From assembly GCA_016213125.1 (NCBI GenBank), contig JACRBR010000333.1, positions 1 through 28,576 on the forward strand: a stretch of 28,576 bases of DNA, written 5' to 3'. Below are positions 1 to 8,118 of this stretch, one piece after another. The position numbers and the translations under genes were made by a program. The notes beneath the pieces were generated by a model. The model did no database searches and was not told the origin of the DNA. It was given only the letters and a program-made list of their open reading frames with translations. Numbering within the stretch: position 1 is the first letter of the stretch; each line of letters starts with the position of its first letter. Source of the stretch: Chloroflexota bacterium (lineage in GTDB: Bacteria > Chloroflexota > Dehalococcoidia > DSTF01 > JACRBR01).

Positions 1-31
1 ACTGACGGCCGTCGCCTACTAGGAGGCAGAC

Positions 32-499
32 ATGGTCGCACCCCACAACCACAACCAGAAACGGCCACACCCAGGCATGCAGCAAGCCGGGTTCCACCAG
101 AAGTTCCGCGTCGGCACCTGCGAAGAGGCCGAGTGCGAATGGTTCCTCCACGGGCACACCGGTGTCGACCAGGGGGAGCCGTTCGTTCATCCGGCCGGCG
201 TGGAGTGCGCCGACACCAAGCGCTGCAAACCCTGTGTGAGTCCCCGCCCTTCGGGCGCTCTCTGTGGGCATTGTGAGCCGTGCAAAGCGGGCACGGCGAA
301 CTGTCCCTGCCCCTCCCGCGTCATGGCGCGGTCCGCAACCACCGGCAGAAGGGGCCACCTCGTGCCGGACCACCAGATCGTCCCCGTGCTCAGCCTTGCC
401 GACGTGAACGGCGCCCGGCCCGTCGTGGTCGACGAATGGCTCACCCGGCTTCGCGAAGGCACGGACGCGATCGAGTTCATCCGCAAGAGGGGGCTCTAG
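32..499 (+). CDS. Cys/His-rich protein of the tail module, function unknown
   Basis: A 155-residue protein. The ATG is preceded by a strong AGGAGG, and the stop codon of an unseen upstream gene (TAG at 19-21) lies just before it. It is rich in Cys and His: there are histidines near the N-terminus, a CEEAEC segment around residue 30 and a dense run of cysteines at about residues 58-93, suggesting bound zinc. The C-terminal third is a more ordinary acidic/basic helix ending in IRKRGL. It lies directly upstream of the tail-tube gene, where head-tail joining or tail-terminator genes usually sit, but I do not recognise a family and infer no function beyond tail-module membership. Its TAG stop shares the palindrome CTAG (496-499) with the stop of the antisense HNH gene. 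Confidence 0.7.
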   Translation: MVAPHNHNQKRPHPGMQQAGFHQKFRVGTCEEAECEWFLHGHTGVDQGEPFVHPAGVECADTKRCKPCVSPRPSGALCGHCEPCKAGTANCPCPSRVMARSATTGRRGHLVPDHQIVPVLSLADVNGARPVVVDEWLTRLREGTDAIEFIRKRGL

Positions 500-1134
500 C
501 CTTGGCGCCTGCGCTCCGCCCATACGCGCTTCATCGCCTCGGAGGTCTTCCTTCGATGTTCTTCGCTCTGCGGTCGGCGCGACTGCGAGGTGTGGTACTT
601 CGCGTGCTCCACCGGGTCGATGAGCATCAGGTTCTCCAGTCGGTTGTCGCTCCGGTCGTGGTTGATGTGGTGGACGTGCTCGTTGAGTTCGAGGTATCGC
701 CCGAGATGCTGCTCCATCAGGTAGCGGTGTTCCATGACGTAGCCTCCCATCGAAGCGGCCCGTGGATGGCTCGGCAGGCGGAGCAGCACATAACCATGGG
801 CGTTCACATACCTTCCCTCTCCGCGCCGCATGCCCTTGCTGTTGTGGCCGGAAATGAAGCGCCGAGGGCGCCCGTGCCAGAAACCAGCCATCTCTCCGCA
901 GCCACACTCACACGGGCGGGGTTTCAACCCAAGGCGCTTGTCGTGCCCCTTTACGAAGCGCGGCTCGTTATAGCGCGCGTTCTGACTCCACTTCACAGGT
1001 TCGCCGCACCCGCACGCGCAGGGCGGCATGGCCTGACGGTGGCCGCGAAGCAAGGCCGGCTCGCGGTATCGAAACAGGTGCTTCGGGGGAATCTCCTCGC
1101 CGCACCCACAGCAACACAAAACTGGGCTGTTCAT
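496..1134 (-). CDS. HNH homing-type endonuclease with three N-terminal Cys repeats
   Basis: A 212-residue HNH nuclease on the strand opposite to the tail operon. The N-terminal half holds three tandem repeats of about 30 residues with the pattern CxCGCGE...F/L..GH (about residues 7-32, 39-64 and 75-97), probably zinc-binding DNA-recognition units. A region of the HNH_3 type follows: MEHRYLMEQ at 134-142, EHVHHINHD at 152-160 and NRLENL at 164-169, then a later HAKYH, giving the His, Asn and His of a beta-beta-alpha metal site. The C-terminus is basic. A GGGGG lies just before the ATG. Free-standing HNH genes of this kind spread by cutting uninvaded copies of their target. Its position wedged between two tail genes, antisense to them, fits recent insertion. 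Function as a mobile nuclease is inferred from the family. Confidence 0.85.
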   Translation of the reverse strand: MNSPVLCCCGCGEEIPPKHLFRYREPALLRGHRQAMPPCACGCGEPVKWSQNARYNEPRFVKGHDKRLGLKPRPCECGCGEMAGFWHGRPRRFISGHNSKGMRRGEGRYVNAHGYVLLRLPSHPRAASMGGYVMEHRYLMEQHLGRYLELNEHVHHINHDRSDNRLENLMLIDPVEHAKYHTSQSRRPQSEEHRRKTSEAMKRVWAERRRQG

Positions 1135-1151
1135 GCCCCCATGCTATCACA

Positions 1152-1583
1152 TTGCATGGAGAAGGGATAACTGTCACGGCAAAAGAAAACGGGCTTGGTG
1201 CCAGCCTCTCTATCGACGACAGCAGCGGCACCGCGCGGGCTGTCACCAACGACGTTCGGGACGTGAACATCTCCACGCCCAAGGCGGTCCAGGATGTCAC
1301 CGGCCTCGACAAGTCGGCCATGGAGCGCCTGCAGCTCCTCGCCGACGGCGCGGTCGACGTCAACGGCATCTTCAACGACGCCGCCAACACGGGGCTCTTC
1401 ACGGTCCTGAAGACCGTCCCCTCGACCGCGGTGGCGCGGACGGTCACGTTCGCCGTGTCGGGCCAGACGCTGGCGATGGAGATGCTCTTCAACGACATGA
1501 AGCTCAGTCGCGGCGGCGGGGGCGAACTCACCATCGCCTCGCACGGCGACCTCTCCGACGGAGCTGTGCCCGCCTGGGCCTAG
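1152..1583 (+). CDS. Major tail tube protein (start codon uncertain)
   Basis: The subunit that polymerises around the tape measure to form the tail tube. The sequence from TAKENGLGA onward, with QDVTGLDKSAMERL, NGIFNDAAN and FKTVPST-like blocks (here LKTVPSTAVARTV), followed by a SGQTLAMEML strand, matches a widespread siphophage tail-tube family of about 140 residues. The start is odd. The first in-frame canonical codon is TTG at 1152, but it lies upstream of the only good ribosome-binding sequence (GGAGAAGGG, 1158-1166). Five bases after GGAG comes ATA (1167), which would give a product starting (M)TVTAKENG, the length expected for relatives. An out-of-frame ATG at 1156 makes only MEKG and stops at 1168-1170, overlapping that ATA. 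The gene follows the antisense HNH insertion and is followed by a hairpin. Confidence 0.88.
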   Translation: MHGEGITVTAKENGLGASLSIDDSSGTARAVTNDVRDVNISTPKAVQDVTGLDKSAMERLQLLADGAVDVNGIFNDAANTGLFTVLKTVPSTAVARTVTFAVSGQTLAMEMLFNDMKLSRGGGGELTIASHGDLSDGAVPAWA

Positions 1584-1601
1584 TGCCGTCATGACGAACG
1601 C

Positions 1602-1645
1602 GCCCGGCACGGCCCCGTCCCTACAACCGCGGGGCACGGCCGGGC
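1602..1645 (+). terminator. Hairpin between tail tube and chaperone genes
   Basis: GCCCGGC (1602-1608) pairs with GCCGGGC (1639-1645), and GCCCCG (1612-1617) with CGGGGC (1630-1635). They are separated by a symmetric ACG/ACG internal loop and a 12-base apical loop. There is no T-tract, so it may be a partial terminator, an RNA-processing site or an attenuator that lets the tube protein be made in large excess over the genes behind it. The structure is read from sequence; the role is inferred. Confidence 0.45.
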
Positions 1646-1669
1646 ACCACACGAAAGGTTGTAGACACC

Positions 1670-2008
1670 GTGGCAGGATTCAATCCGTTCACAGAAGCCC
1701 GGTTCACGTTCGAAGGGACGCGCTTCGACGGCGCCGAGATCTTCATGACGCTCGACGTGCCGCTCGGCGAGGTACTCGACTACCCGGACGGCGCCGGGAT
1801 CAAGCTTTCCGACCAGTGGGGCTGGTTCCAGAAGCACGCGCTGATCTCCTGGAACCTCGAAGACCGAAAGGGCGCGGCGATCCCGCTCCATGCGCCCGTG
1901 GAAGAGCTGCCCCGGGCGCTCATCGTCCTCGTCATGAACAGGTGGTTCGAGACGGCGTCCTCGCCGTCCACCCCTTTAGTGGAGCCATCGCGAGGTGGCG
2001 ATTCGTAG
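1670..2008 (+). CDS. Tail assembly chaperone, short form (gpG-like)
   Basis: A 112-residue protein starting at GTG, with GAAAGG upstream. It sits between the tail tube and tape-measure genes, the standard place of the G/G-T chaperone pair in siphophages. The zero-frame product ends shortly after a slippery heptamer. The N-terminal domain (VPLGEVLDYPDGAG, WGWFQKHALISW, PVEELPRALIVLVM) is a compact fold acting, by analogy with lambda gpG, to coat the tape measure and recruit tube subunits; it is not part of the virion. Identification rests on position and frameshift geometry more than on sequence similarity. Confidence 0.82.
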   Translation: MAGFNPFTEARFTFEGTRFDGAEIFMTLDVPLGEVLDYPDGAGIKLSDQWGWFQKHALISWNLEDRKGAAIPLHAPVEELPRALIVLVMNRWFETASSPSTPLVEPSRGGDS

Positions 2009-2187
2009 GCGGCGCGATCGACGAGGAGGGCAACATCGTGGGCAAGCCCCGGGAACTGGAACAGGCCGAGATGGTGGAGGCCATCGCTGTGCGCTATCAC
2101 AAGCTGCCCAGCGAAGTCCTCGCCGCGCCCGTTTCCAATCTGAGGCACCTGCGGCTCCTGAAGCTCGGCGCGGGTGAGGGCGACTGA
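1670..2187 (+). CDS. Tail assembly chaperone, -1 frameshifted long form (gpG-T-like)
   Basis: This is the fusion made when ribosomes slip back one base at the heptamer 1972-1978. Reading goes 1670-1978 and then re-reads base 1978 and continues to 2187, giving about 172 residues. The extension starts SGAIARWRFVGG, runs through an acidic/amphipathic stretch (EEGNIVGKPRELEQAEM, then AIAVRYHKLPSEVL) and ends LLKLGAGEGD. The T extension in lambda contacts the tube protein while the G part binds the tape measure; the same division is inferred here. The extension frame has no plausible start of its own near the junction and stays open to the tape-measure start (TGATG overlap at 2185-2189), supporting expression by frameshift. 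Confidence 0.8.
1972..1978 (+). promoter_or_regulatory. -1 ribosomal frameshift site CCCTTTA
   Basis: The zero-frame codons are ACC CCT TTA, so the heptamer reads C CCT TTA and fits the X XXY YYZ rule exactly. After slipping, the tRNAs re-pair on CCC and TTT, and the -1 frame opens directly into the conserved-looking T extension. The zero-frame stop is 28 bases further on (2006-2008). Confidence 0.85.
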
Positions 2188-5100
2188 TGGGCAACACCGT
2201 CAACGTCCTCATCAAGGCCAAGGACGAAGCTTCTTCGAAGCTCTCCGGCGTCACAAAGCTCTCCCTCGGGCTGACCGCTGGCTTCGGCGCGGCCGGGCTC
2301 GCGTCCATCAAGATGGCGACGGACTTCGAGAAGGGGCTTGACCAGGTCGGGGCCGTCGCCCAGGCGACCGACAAGGAGATGGGCGCGCTCCGGAAGACGG
2401 CGCTCCAGCTCGGCGCGGACACGAAGTATTCCGCGGGCGAAGCGGCCGCGGCGATGGAAGAACTCGCCGCGGGCGGCCGCTCGGTCGCGCAGATGGTGGG
2501 CGGCGAGGCGAAGGCTGCCGTCGACCTCGCCGCAGCCGGGAACTACGGGCTGGCCGACAGCGCCAGGACCATCGCCACCACGATGGACGTGTGGAAGGGC
2601 ACCCAGCTCCAGACGAACGACGTCGTGAACCGGCTCGCCGGGGCTGCCAACGCGTCGCGATTCGGCGTGGAGGACATGAGTGCGGCCATCGCCCAGGGTG
2701 GTGGCGTCGCCGCACAGATGAAGGTCTCGTTCCAGGACATGACGACGTCGATCGCGGCGACGGCATCGTCGTTCGCCAGCGGCTCCGACGCGGGCACCTC
2801 CTTCAAGACGTTTCTCCTGTCGCTGGACGGGACCACGGACAAGGCCAAGGACACGATCGCGAAGTACGGGCTGGAGTTCCGTCTCGCGACCGGTGAACTG
2901 AAGCCGATGAGCGAGATCGTCCAGGAGCTGCACGACAAGGTCGGGATCCTGGGCGAAGCGCAGCAGGTCGCGGCGCTGAAGACGATCTTCGGGAACGACG
3001 CCTACCGCACGGCCGGCGGGCTGATGAAGATGACGGCTGCCGAGTTCACGGCGATGTCCGACAAGATGGGAGCGACCAACGCCGCGGACGTGGCGGCCCA
3101 GCGGATGGGGAACCTGAGCGGGGACGTGGAGGCGCTGAAGGGGTCGCTGGAAACGCTCGGGATCCAGGTGGGAAGCAAGGCGATCCCGGCACTGCGGGAG
3201 GTCGCGGCGGGCGCGACGCTGGCGGTAAACGCCTTTGGAGCGCTGCCCAGCGGCACACAGGCAACTGTTGTCGGATTCGCGGGCCTGACCGCGGTAATGC
3301 CGAGCGTAATCAGCGGCTTCGACAAGTTCTTCTTCGCGGCCGGGAACGGGGCCAGTGGGCTCGACAAGTTTAAGGGGGCGCTGAAGTCCACTCAGGGCCA
3401 AGCGATGCTCGCGGCGGCCGGCATCGGCGCGGTCACGATCGCGCTCGACGCCCTCGTGACCAAGGCCACCGGGCACGACCTGATGGAGATCATGTTCGGG
3501 GACATGGAGGGGGCGGCGGGCGCCGAGCGTTGGCGAAAGGCGGTCGAGGACGCGACGACCGCGGCCACCGCCACCGGCAAGGCGGTCGATGCGGTGGGCA
3601 TCGCGATGGCCGCCGCCCGAAAAGAGCTCGTCCTGGCGGCCGACGATACCAAGCAGTACAGCTACCAGGTCATGGTCGGCGGCCAGATGATGACCATGTA
3701 CAGCACCCAGACCGACAACGTCGCAGGCGCCATGTCGAAGGGCCACTCGACCTACCAGCGCAGCTCGGAAATGGTCAAGGGTCTCGCCGAAGCCATGAAG
3801 GCTGGCGGCGCGAACGTCAACGACTACATGGAGGCACACAACTTCCTCGCCGGGGATCTGCGCGTCGAGTTCGACGCGCAGGTTGGGTACACGAAGATCC
3901 TGGAGCAGTACCACGCGGAGATCGCGCGCGGCTCTGAAGGGGTAATAACCGCCGCTGAGAAGCAGGCGCTGCACACGGCGGCGATTTCGGATTTCGCCGC
4001 CGCTGTCCCGAAGACCAAGGGCCCGCTAGACGCCTACATCGAGAGCGTGGGGGAGGCGGAAGACGGGACCCGCGACTTCTCGGCGGCGCTCGACGTCATG
4101 ATCGGCAAGTTCGCAGACTCGAACCCCAAGGTCATCGCGCTTACCGGCGCCAACGCCGTGATGGCGGAGGAACTGGCCGACCTGAAGGCGAAGGGCGACG
4201 GCGTAACTGCGGCCGAGGCCGCGCGCATCAAGGTCCTCGAAGACCTGATCGACAAGAACGACACCATCATCGCGGGCTACGCCGACAACCAGACGGCGCT
4301 CGAAGGGCAGCGTGGCGCCATCGTCGGGCTCATTGGAGAGGCCGGCTACGGCGGCCTGCTGAAGGCGATGGACGGCGCGCACCTGGGGCAGGAAGAGCAG
4401 ATCGGCATCACGGGCAAGCTCACCCTCGCCTATGGGAATATCGCGAACAACGACATTCCGGGTGCGATCGCGGCGTTCGGGAACCTCAAGAAGGAACTCG
4501 ACCCGCAGGTGTGGGCGGTGCTCGCACAGGCGGTCGGGCCGAACCTGAGTAAGGCGTTGCTGGATGGGTCGTTCGACGAGAACACTCGCGTCAAGTTCCG
4601 GGACCAGATGAACTCGCTCGGCATCTCCGGGGTCGACGGCTTCGTGCTCGGCCTGTCGGGGGGGAACTCGATCGCCCGCGCGAAGGCGGCGGCGGCCGCG
4701 CTGGCCGGTGTCGCGATCGACGAGTTCCAGGGGACCATCCAGGCGAACTCGCCTTCGAAGGTGTTCCACACGTTCGGGACGTACATCACGGCGGGGCTGG
4801 CGGAGGGCATCCAGGAGGGTACGCCGGATGCCGTCGCGGCAGGCACGAACATCGTCAACGAGCTGATCGCGGGGATGAGGGGTGGATTCGAGGCCGGTTG
4901 GCCGGCGGCGGCCGCCGCGTTCGGCAACGCGGCGGCCTCTGACGAGTTCATCTCCAGCTTCGCGGACGCTGGAGAGAAGGCGGTGAGCGCGTTCCTCGAT
5001 GCGCTGGCGAAGCCCGGCGAGGGCACCGCGGGACGACTCTATGATGTGGTCGACAAGCTCATCGAGGATGCCGAGGCCGCGGGCGTGCCCAATGCGGCGG

Positions 5101-6071
5101 CGCTGGGTTCGGCCCTCATCGCAGCTCTTTCGACAGCGATGGTCGACGGAAGTGACGAGGCCGTTGCCGCGGTGCTCGGGCTCATAGACGACATCGGCGT
5201 GGCCATCGCCGACGCGGCGCCAACACTCGGGGAGTCGTTCGCCTCGACGTTCGCGGCCGGCGTCGCCCACAACGACCTCGTGGATGAGTTTGGGTTCGCG
5301 GGGGCCTCGCTCATCGAGCAGCTTACCGCCGGCATCGCCAACGCCGACCCGAAGGTCATCGGGCAGGCTGGGGTCACAGCTGCCGGGATCCTCGACACCA
5401 TCAAGGACAAGCTCGACCCGACCGCCGCCGCGGGGCTCATTGGGCCGTTCATGGCCGCGGTGCAGGCGGTCATCGCGGGAGAGGGCCAGTCGGCCATCGA
5501 CGCCCTGGAACTGATTCTCGGCCAGATCAATGCCGCGACGGGCACGGCGGCGGGCCCGGGTGCGGCGAAAGCGGCGCCGAAGACCACGGAACAGATCCTC
5601 GCCGGGGCGGCCGCGAAAATGGACGCGCGTGGGCCGATGGCAACGGATGACCGGCTCAGCTCAACTGAAAAGGCGCGAGTGGCGGATATTTTCGGCGTGT
5701 CCATCGACACGCTGTTCAACATGACCAAGAGCGCCATTCACGACGCCTACCAGAGTCTGAGCAACCCGGGCGACTTCTTCAACTGGAACATCATGAACGT
5801 CCTCGGGAGCTACGAGCGCGGCACGAACTACGTCCCGCGCGACATGTTCGCGCTCATCCATAAGGGCGAGGCGGTCGTCCCGGCCGCCCTGAACCGCCCG
5901 GGGCTCCTGGACATTCTCCCGAAGCTCGGCGAGTCGTTCATTCGGCCCGTTCCACCGCCAGCGCCTCCGCCGATAAGCATCAGCATCACCCTTCCCAACT
6001 ACCTGGGGAGCCGCTCCGAAGTCGTCCGCGAGATCGTCCTTGAACTGCGCCGCGCCGGGGTGAGCATCTGA
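2187..6071 (+). CDS. Tail tape measure protein
   Basis: At 1294 residues this is the longest gene in the window. It sets tail length and is threaded through the tube before DNA ejection. The region from about residue 45 to 350 has the features of the TP901-type tape-measure core: FEKGLDQVGAVAQAT, then LRKTALQLG, SAGEAAAAMEELA and repeated ASRFGVEDM / GTSFKTFLLSL segments. The rest is alanine-rich helix with hydrophobic stretches. Around residues 820-900 there is a segment containing GTIQANSPSKVFHTFG, a motif common near the end of the helical part of these proteins, and the C-terminus has GTNYVPRDMFALIHKGEAVVP, also typical. At roughly 1.5 angstrom per residue it would suit a tail near 190 nm. 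The start overlaps the chaperone stop as TGATG. Confidence 0.95.
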   Translation: MGNTVNVLIKAKDEASSKLSGVTKLSLGLTAGFGAAGLASIKMATDFEKGLDQVGAVAQATDKEMGALRKTALQLGADTKYSAGEAAAAMEELAAGGRSVAQMVGGEAKAAVDLAAAGNYGLADSARTIATTMDVWKGTQLQTNDVVNRLAGAANASRFGVEDMSAAIAQGGGVAAQMKVSFQDMTTSIAATASSFASGSDAGTSFKTFLLSLDGTTDKAKDTIAKYGLEFRLATGELKPMSEIVQELHDKVGILGEAQQVAALKTIFGNDAYRTAGGLMKMTAAEFTAMSDKMGATNAADVAAQRMGNLSGDVEALKGSLETLGIQVGSKAIPALREVAAGATLAVNAFGALPSGTQATVVGFAGLTAVMPSVISGFDKFFFAAGNGASGLDKFKGALKSTQGQAMLAAAGIGAVTIALDALVTKATGHDLMEIMFGDMEGAAGAERWRKAVEDATTAATATGKAVDAVGIAMAAARKELVLAADDTKQYSYQVMVGGQMMTMYSTQTDNVAGAMSKGHSTYQRSSEMVKGLAEAMKAGGANVNDYMEAHNFLAGDLRVEFDAQVGYTKILEQYHAEIARGSEGVITAAEKQALHTAAISDFAAAVPKTKGPLDAYIESVGEAEDGTRDFSAALDVMIGKFADSNPKVIALTGANAVMAEELADLKAKGDGVTAAEAARIKVLEDLIDKNDTIIAGYADNQTALEGQRGAIVGLIGEAGYGGLLKAMDGAHLGQEEQIGITGKLTLAYGNIANNDIPGAIAAFGNLKKELDPQVWAVLAQAVGPNLSKALLDGSFDENTRVKFRDQMNSLGISGVDGFVLGLSGGNSIARAKAAAAALAGVAIDEFQGTIQANSPSKVFHTFGTYITAGLAEGIQEGTPDAVAAGTNIVNELIAGMRGGFEAGWPAAAAAFGNAAASDEFISSFADAGEKAVSAFLDALAKPGEGTAGRLYDVVDKLIEDAEAAGVPNAAALGSALIAALSTAMVDGSDEAVAAVLGLIDDIGVAIADAAPTLGESFASTFAAGVAHNDLVDEFGFAGASLIEQLTAGIANADPKVIGQAGVTAAGILDTIKDKLDPTAAAGLIGPFMAAVQAVIAGEGQSAIDALELILGQINAATGTAAGPGAAKAAPKTTEQILAGAAAKMDARGPMATDDRLSSTEKARVADIFGVSIDTLFNMTKSAIHDAYQSLSNPGDFFNWNIMNVLGSYERGTNYVPRDMFALIHKGEAVVPAALNRPGLLDILPKLGESFIRPVPPPAPPPISISITLPNYLGSRSEVVREIVLELRRAGVSI

Positions 6072-7597
6072 TGCCCATCTCCACCGTCACCGTCAACGCC
6101 TACGCCGACTGGAACGGGGATGCCGACTTTGCCGACGCGAACGAAGACATCAGCGCCTACCTCCAGCGGGTGGACGTGCGCCGCGGGCGGGCGAGCGTGA
6201 ACGATGAGTTCAGCGCCGGGACGATGACGATCGAGGTCGACAACCAGAGCGGCCTCTTCTCGCCGTTCAACGCGTCGAGCGCCATCTATGGGTCGATGCT
6301 CCCGGGGCGCGCCATCAAGGTCGAGGCCGTCCACCTGGCCGTCACCTACCCGGTGTTCTACGGGTACATCACGGACTACCAGCAGTCCCGCTCGCCGTCG
6401 GGCCGCCCGTCCGTGGTCATCACCGCACTCGACGCGTTCGACGTCCTCCGCTTCGGCTCGATCCGGACGGCGCTCCAGGAGAGCAAACGGGTGGATCAGC
6501 TCATCACCGCCTGTCTCGATGCCGGCGGGTGGAGCGCGTCGCTTCGCGATCTTGACACGGCAGAGGTGACCGTGACCACGGCATGGTGGCACGACACCGA
6601 CACCCTCACGGCCATCCGTTCGGCGGCCAAGCAGAACCTCGGCGGGCAGCTCTTCATCTCGCGCGACGGGAAGGTCACCTGGCGGAACCGCTACGCTCGG
6701 AGCGCGGCGGCGGTCCACGCGACGCTGACCGGCCCCCAGGGGCTTGGCTTCGGCATCCGGCGGGACGACTTCATTTCGGACGTACACCACACCCGCGGCG
6801 GCATCGACATCGCCAGCGCGAACTCCGTGCTCTACAGTCACACGCCCACCGGGCGGCGGCTGCAGCCGGGCAGCACGGACCCGGAGAACACCATCTACCT
6901 CGATTTCGCCGCCGGCGGGAAGAGCGTGGTCACGCCGCTCGCCACGACCGACTACCTCGCCAACGCCCAGGCGGACGGCGGCGGCGCCGACAAGACGGCG
7001 CAGGTCACGGTGTCGTCGTTCACCGCCTACGGCGGCGGGGCGGTCATCACCTTCGCGAACGCCGACAGCGCGCCCGTGTACCTCTACCACACCGCGAGCG
7101 CGGCCTTCCAGGTGCGCGGGCTGGCGGTCACGCAGCAGAGCGACAAGCGCCGGATCGAGGTCGCGGCGGCTTCGCCCATCGTCGACAACCAGGTGTTCAG
7201 CGACGCGTTCGACTACTACGACGACGCGACGGACATCGAGGCGTTCGCCCACTACCGGCTGAACGTGTTCAACGCGATCCAGCCGCGCATGGGCGTCGAC
7301 CTGACGCCGCGCAGCGATGCCGAAATGGCCGTCGTCCTGGGTGGCGAGCTCGGCAAGCGCATCACGCTCCAAAACACAACCGGGCTCTACCCCACGCAGG
7401 TCAGCGGGGACTTCTTCACTGAGGCGATCAGCCTCTCGCTGTCGCCCGGCCTGCAGGTTGGGTGCAGGTGGGAGCTGTTCCACGAGGACCAGGCGATGGG
7501 TGCGTTTTTCCGCATCTCCGGGGCCGCCGGGGGCGGTCAAGACTACAGCCAGATAGCAACGGCGGCGCCCGTCACGGGCGACCGGATCGCGTTCTAG
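6071..7597 (+). CDS. Minor tail / baseplate protein
   Basis: A 508-residue protein immediately after the tape measure (TGATG overlap), where distal tail and baseplate-hub proteins are encoded. The N-terminus is beta-rich (TVNAYADWNGDADFADANE, VDNQSGLFSPFN), followed by a mixed region with FYGYITDYQQSRS and ALDAFDVLRFGS that recalls the two-barrel baseplate-hub architecture, then a central beta domain with HTPTGRRLQPGS and a C-terminal part with DLTPRSDAEMA and SLSLSPGLQVGCRWEL. No signal peptide or enzyme motif is seen. A structural role at the tail tip is inferred from order and composition. Confidence 0.75.
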   Translation: MPISTVTVNAYADWNGDADFADANEDISAYLQRVDVRRGRASVNDEFSAGTMTIEVDNQSGLFSPFNASSAIYGSMLPGRAIKVEAVHLAVTYPVFYGYITDYQQSRSPSGRPSVVITALDAFDVLRFGSIRTALQESKRVDQLITACLDAGGWSASLRDLDTAEVTVTTAWWHDTDTLTAIRSAAKQNLGGQLFISRDGKVTWRNRYARSAAAVHATLTGPQGLGFGIRRDDFISDVHHTRGGIDIASANSVLYSHTPTGRRLQPGSTDPENTIYLDFAAGGKSVVTPLATTDYLANAQADGGGADKTAQVTVSSFTAYGGGAVITFANADSAPVYLYHTASAAFQVRGLAVTQQSDKRRIEVAAASPIVDNQVFSDAFDYYDDATDIEAFAHYRLNVFNAIQPRMGVDLTPRSDAEMAVVLGGELGKRITLQNTTGLYPTQVSGDFFTEAISLSLSPGLQVGCRWELFHEDQAMGAFFRISGAAGGGQDYSQIATAAPVTGDRIAF

Positions 7598-7606
7598 GAG
7601 GGACTG

Positions 7607-7831
7607 ATGGCACGGTTCAGCGCAACGTTCGCGGTCACTGAGGCGACCGACTGGGAAGCCGGCGACTACTTGCGGTTCGATAAGTTTCGCGATCAGGTGG
7701 GCCAGAACATCGAGTTCCTGGCGCAGAGCCACGACCACAACGGGGACGCGGGGGACGGCGGGACGCTGCCCGTCGCCAATCCCCTCTACATCTGGCTGCT
7801 GACGCCGCCGCTCGGGAGCCCATTCGCATGA
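7607..7831 (+). CDS. Small tail-module protein
   Basis: A 74-residue protein with an AGGAGG site seven bases before ATG. It has an aromatic N-terminal half (DWEAGDYLRFDKFRDQVGQN) and a His/Asp/Gly segment, LAQSHDHNGDAGDGG, that recurs in small phage tail proteins and could be a metal-binding or turn motif. It lies between the baseplate-like gene and two further small tail genes. The function is not known; it is probably a structural or adaptor piece of the tail tip. Confidence 0.65.
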   Translation: MARFSATFAVTEATDWEAGDYLRFDKFRDQVGQNIEFLAQSHDHNGDAGDGGTLPVANPLYIWLLTPPLGSPFA

Positions 7832-7845
7832 CCGGGAGGATAGCC

Positions 7846-8118
7846 ATGGACATCGACCCTGCAATCTGGAGCGTCCGGAGCATGGCTCCGAGCGCGAACC
7901 GCGGGACGTTCGACATCGAGGTTACGGATGGGGAGCACGTCATCCGGTTCGAGGCGTGCAGCGACGGCGGCGCCCAGGAGCCGCTCGCGTGGGCCATCGA
8001 ACAGGTGCGGGCGTTCGACGAACGGGCCTTCCGGTTGGCGTGTCTGCACTGCCCGGACGAGGGTGCCCCGACGCGGCCGGCGCTGTGGGACGCGGACGAA
8101 GCCGAGGAGGGCGAGTAG
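7846..8118 (+). CDS. Small acidic protein of the tail module
   Basis: The ATG at 7846 is preferred because GGGAGGA ends five bases before it; an earlier in-frame ATG at 7828 overlaps the preceding gene and lacks such a site. The 90-residue product starts MDIDPAIWSVRSMAP. It has a beta-rich N-terminal part and a helical, acidic C-terminus with a CLHC pair (about residues 65-68), then DEAEEGE. No family is recognised. Its stop is followed directly by the next ATG, so the two are probably translated together. Confidence 0.65.
   Translation: MDIDPAIWSVRSMAPSANRGTFDIEVTDGEHVIRFEACSDGGAQEPLAWAIEQVRAFDERAFRLACLHCPDEGAPTRPALWDADEAEEGE

Noticed and set aside
246..260. Small CGCCC-TTC-GGGCG hairpin inside the first gene
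   Set aside because: Five-bp stem in coding, high-GC sequence; common by chance.
280..1170. Plus-strand frame of about 296 codons across the HNH gene
   Set aside because: It is the complement of the HNH gene, which has clear motifs; no ribosome site or family features.
2097..3974. Long minus-strand open frame (about 625 codons) opposite the tape measure gene
   Set aside because: Antisense shadow in high-GC DNA: Arg/Leu/His/Val-rich, no ribosome site, fully covered by the tape measure gene.
5999..7864. Long minus-strand open frame (about 621 codons) opposite the baseplate gene
   Set aside because: Same reason: composition of a shadow frame, no start signals, conflicts with well-supported plus-strand genes.
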